DNA from: Candidatus Thorarchaeota archaeon
GTDB taxonomy: Archaea > Asgardarchaeota > Thorarchaeia > Thorarchaeales > Thorarchaeaceae
Assembly: GCA_004524595.1 (NCBI GenBank)
Contig: SDOA01000087.1
Span: 1-17,668, forward strand
DNA: 17,668 nucleotides
Direction: 5' to 3'
The position numbers and the translations under genes are program-made. Positions 15,437 to 17,668 of the stretch are shown here, piece after piece. A model generated the notes under the pieces. It saw nothing but the letters and a program-made list of their open reading frames with translations, was not told where the DNA came from and made no database searches. Numbering within the stretch: the stretch's first letter is position 1; each line of letters opens with the position of its first letter.

Positions 15437-16411
15437 TTATAATTTTGATAGTATCTGTAGAATGTTACCGAAATTATGCTCTACAGTACGGCTCTTTTCA
15501 GTATATGAAGCTAGAACTTTTAATCTATCGTCTATTTCAGCCAGTTCAATAAATCTGTCTGAACGAATCTCTGAGTGTATTTCTTCATTAAGCTCCAAGA
15601 TCTCGTCTGATGTACGCAAGATGTATTGAAGCATTTTAATTAGAAGATTAAAATCATTGATATCGCGAAGCTGCAGAGTCTGACTATAGAATTGAAATTC
15701 GAGTCTTGCAAGGCGTTCACGCATTCGAACAAGACGTAATATCCAACTATCAGCCTCCTCATCTTTTAATGCCTCCTTAAGATTTGACCAGTAATGCTGC
15801 TGGTCTAGAAGCTGTACTAAATAACTACGGAGGAATCCAAAGTGATCTACTCCTGCTTCAATATCCTCTTCTGTTCCAATTGGCTTCATCATAGAGTCCA
15901 TTTGGCTGTGTTTTACAGCAATCTTTAGTGAAAATTTGTCAACATATCGTTTGACTTCGTCAGTCTTCTCCTTCCGACTCATTAAATCTGCAAAGGTATC
16001 TCCAAGTGTCAGAATAAACTTGTAGAGACACTCTGAGCATATTTCTGCACTTGCAGTTGCTTCCTTAGTTGAGAGAAACTGTAATGCATCTTCAAGGTCA
16101 TTTCCTGGGACATCCTTTCCATGGATTCTTAATACCCATCCCTGTGAGATACAATATACTTTATTGTCTGGATAATTCACAAATATTGATGCATAACAGA
16201 TGTTGCCTTCAGAAGCTTTTTCCTCTCTCATACTCTCCTTTGATGTGTGAAAAGAGAAAATTGAAGGATCTATTTCAATTGCTTCGATTTCTAATACACT
16301 ATCATTATTGACACAGAGCTTCTCATCCCCGAATACTTTGAAACATGGACATCCTCTGACCAATTTTATTGACGAGGTCTCTTGTTCTTCAAACACGTTT
16401 CTCCGCTCCAA
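15437..16411 (-). CDS. Cysteine-rich protein of unknown function, paralogue A
   Basis: The 324-residue product (TTG start) has an N-terminal cysteine region: GCPC (C21, C23), C33, C72, C87 and CSECLYK (C125, C128), then a helical C-terminal half (about 200-324) with probable coiled coil. The order and spacing match the next gene upstream (16480-17463), so the two are tandem duplicates. Shared blocks are LVRGCPC, [F/Y]..FG[D/E]E..C.N, ALQF[L/V], C[S]xCLYK, RLV....RL.RLE, and a K.R..E..F.N....LS tail. The cysteines could bind zinc or form a redox site; the overall fold is unknown to me. The frame is closed by TAG right before the TTG, and an ATG 13 bases further up is out of frame. A TATA-like GATATAATG (minus strand, 16449-16457) lies about 40 bases upstream. 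Confidence 0.82.
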   Translation of the reverse strand: MERRNVFEEQETSSIKLVRGCPCFKVFGDEKLCVNNDSVLEIEAIEIDPSIFSFHTSKESMREEKASEGNICYASIFVNYPDNKVYCISQGWVLRIHGKDVPGNDLEDALQFLSTKEATASAEICSECLYKFILTLGDTFADLMSRKEKTDEVKRYVDKFSLKIAVKHSQMDSMMKPIGTEEDIEAGVDHFGFLRSYLVQLLDQQHYWSNLKEALKDEEADSWILRLVRMRERLARLEFQFYSQTLQLRDINDFNLLIKMLQYILRTSDEILELNEEIHSEIRSDRFIELAEIDDRLKVLASYTEKSRTVEHNFGNILQILSKL

Positions 16412-16448
16412 CTACAATCGAAATTCATTATTTGCTCTCTGTTACACC

Positions 16449-16459
16449 ATTATATCTAT
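16449..16459 (-). promoter_or_regulatory. TATA-like box for paralogue A
   Basis: On the minus strand the sequence reads ATAGATATAATG, about 38-48 bases before the TTG at 16411. It would start transcription about 15 bases before that TTG and lies between the two paralogous genes, so the duplicates may be transcribed separately despite the short 68-base gap. Confidence 0.35.
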
Positions 16460-16479
16460 GACTGCCATGCATTTAGAAG

Positions 16480-17325
16480 TTATTGTGAAGTGTGTGCATC
16501 AATCTCACTAAGAACTTTAATCAGATTGATAAATTTGAATTCTGTCTTTCGACGTTTTTCGGAGTGTTTTTTGAGTGATTCTTGAATATCAAGACTCATC
16601 ACTTTTCGGTTCAGGATTTCATGAGTGCTCTCACGAATCTGATCACTTAATCTGATGACCTTTTCTGAGACTCCTACCATAAACTGAAGAGTGTGCAAAG
16701 GGTCAGACTCTTCTTGGTTTTCATCAAGAGCTAGGACTTGCGTCAAAAATATTGATTCGAGTCTATAAAGCGTACGGTAGTATTCCACAAGTCTCATTAA
16801 TGTCTGATCTGAGCCACTGTCTTTGATTTTCATCGTAAGAGCTGCCCACTGTGAACGTGTTCTGTTTAACCTTTTGATATACTGTTTCACATAATGCTGA
16901 TAATGCTCTGAATTTTTACCCTCTGAGAAACCACTCAATTCAGCCGCCAATCTTGAGGCTACTTCCTTCATATAGGATGAAATAACTTCTTGTTTCTCGT
17001 AGTCCGTCAAGAATCCTTCTGATGCCTCTCCTAGAGTTCTTAAATATTTATAGAGACAGTCAGAACAGAGCACTCCGTCTCTGCTCTTTTCTGTTGTTGT
17101 AACGAATTGAAGAGCACTATCAATTTCAGCCGTCTTGATGTCCTTCTTATTTATGTTGATTCTTTGTCCCTGACTCACACAATAGCAGTACCCTTCTTTT
17201 CTATCCAAGTAGATCAGAAGATAGCACATGCTCTCTCTATCGCTCTTGTACGAATGTAATTCCTCTAAAGACTCAATCTGTTCAAAGAATGATGGATCTA
17301 CAGAAATGGCATTTATTGGGAACAC
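16480..17325 (-). CDS. Cysteine-rich protein of unknown function, paralogue B
   Basis: From the first conventional start, GTG 17325-17323, the product has 281 residues and aligns with paralogue A over the whole length: IDALQFVTTTEK-like block, CSDCLYKYLRTLG, RLVEYYRTLYRLE, and the helical C-terminus ending LIKVLSEIDA. The conserved GCPC...C segment of the family lies upstream of this GTG in the same open frame (see 17326-17463), so the GTG is probably not the true start, or the gene has lost its proper beginning. There is no signal peptide or membrane segment. The cysteine motif CSDCLYK and CYCVSQG are retained. Function is unknown; the tandem copy suggests either dosage or a hetero-oligomer with paralogue A. 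Confidence 0.8.
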   Translation of the reverse strand: MFPINAISVDPSFFEQIESLEELHSYKSDRESMCYLLIYLDRKEGYCYCVSQGQRININKKDIKTAEIDSALQFVTTTEKSRDGVLCSDCLYKYLRTLGEASEGFLTDYEKQEVISSYMKEVASRLAAELSGFSEGKNSEHYQHYVKQYIKRLNRTRSQWAALTMKIKDSGSDQTLMRLVEYYRTLYRLESIFLTQVLALDENQEESDPLHTLQFMVGVSEKVIRLSDQIRESTHEILNRKVMSLDIQESLKKHSEKRRKTEFKFINLIKVLSEIDAHTSQ

Positions 17326-17463
17326 ATCATCTCTGTTGAGACAAACTCGCTCCTCACCAAACTCTCTGTAGCATGGACACCCTTTTACAAGTCGTGTTGT
17401 GGGCTGATTTGTTTCTAGTATGGATGGGTCCAGTCCTAGTTCAGAAGCTCTATTTCCTATCGC
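17326..17463 (-). other. In-frame homologous 5' extension of paralogue B without a canonical start codon
   Basis: Read upstream from the GTG at 17325, the frame stays open for 46 codons to TGA 17466-17464 and encodes TTRLVKGCPCYREFGEERVC, which matches SSIKLVRGCPCFKVFGDEKLC of paralogue A. None of these codons is ATG, GTG or TTG. CTG 17433-17431 lies two residues from the position equivalent to the TTG start of paralogue A and would give a 317-residue protein. Either a non-canonical start is used, or the 5' end carries a small mutation or assembly error. Confidence 0.6.
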
Positions 17464-17499
17464 TCAACACGCTCCAAAGGGTAATGGATATTCGGTTAT

Positions 17500-17513
17500 G
17501 ATATTATATATTA
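17500..17513 (-). promoter_or_regulatory. Strong TATA-like box for paralogue B
   Basis: The minus strand reads TAATATATAATATC, a near-ideal archaeal TATA element. It predicts a transcript start near 17470-17480, just outside the open frame of paralogue B, which supports translation starting near 17463-17430 rather than at the GTG 17325. In 17514-17668 I see only A+T-rich sequence and one 27-codon frame of doubtful value. Confidence 0.5.
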
Positions 17514-17668
17514 GGAATGGATATCAATGTTTCTTTCTCTGCGAAATTCTACTTTCCTATCTCCTCTTCAGTTATTCTCCCTTTTTCAATCAATCTTGCA
17601 TGTAAAAATCGAGATGATACTGCAGAAAACATTCATAAAAAACAAACCCTTAATCGTCTTTGAATTCA

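Noticed and set aside
17549..17632. 27-residue minus-strand frame starting MFSAVSSRF and ending TEEEIGK
   Set aside because: It looks mildly protein-like, but has no ribosome-binding site or promoter and is too short to judge; it could be the remnant of a gene.

Overview
The window reads as an A+T-rich archaeal chromosome segment, most plausibly from an Asgard-type archaeon (Loki-/Thorarchaeia-like). This is inferred from gene content, not proven. Archaeal markers are a DTD2-type D-aminoacyl-tRNA deacylase, a TrmB-type winged helix, GGTGG/GGAG ribosome-binding sites with TTG and GTG starts, and TATA-like boxes about 25-50 bases before genes. The Asgard flavour comes from a CIA2/MIP18-like protein with eukaryote-like motifs, a degenerate Ras/Rab-like G domain, very long coiled-coil proteins, and an acidic disordered protein carrying an eight-proline run. 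No rRNA, tRNA, CRISPR array, insertion sequence or integrase was seen.

Layout: (1) 1-367, minus strand, runs off the left edge: a reading frame interrupted by one in-frame TGA in a C-S-S-[TGA] context, either a selenocysteine candidate or a broken gene. (2) 524-8586, plus strand: a coiled-coil-rich block. It holds a 408-residue helical protein coupled to dtdA, a 309-residue coiled-coil protein, a 270-residue four-cysteine protein, and a 1300-residue protein with a TrmB-like winged helix at one end, a TrmB-effector-like domain at the other and about 1080 residues of coiled coil between. Two short perfect inverted repeats lie in the promoters of the second and third of these non-dtdA genes. (3) 8573-9804, minus strand: a compact three-gene operon (CIA2-like Fe-S assembly factor, two-TM zinc-ribbon protein, RimI-type acetyltransferase). 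(4) 9982-11596, plus strand: a pseudo-GTPase-like protein followed by the acidic polyproline protein. (5) 11593-12624, minus strand: an E1-like (MoeB/ThiF/UbaA type) adenylyltransferase, divergent from (6) 12684-15426, plus strand: a DUF362 protein, a class I aminotransferase and a YkgJ-type CxxCxxCC protein. (7) 15437-17463, minus strand: two tandem paralogous cysteine-rich proteins of unknown function, both with irregular start regions.

Functional themes are translation quality control and modification (DTD2, RimI), sulfur/Fe-S and ubiquitin-like chemistry (E1-like protein, CIA2-like, several Cys4 proteins), and a set of uncharacterised architectural proteins. The most novel-looking items are the 1300-residue TrmB/coiled-coil fusion, the pseudo-GTPase next to a polyproline scaffold (a possible profilin-binding partner), the C-S-S-[TGA] frame at the left edge, and the tandem GCPC...CSxCLYK paralogues.
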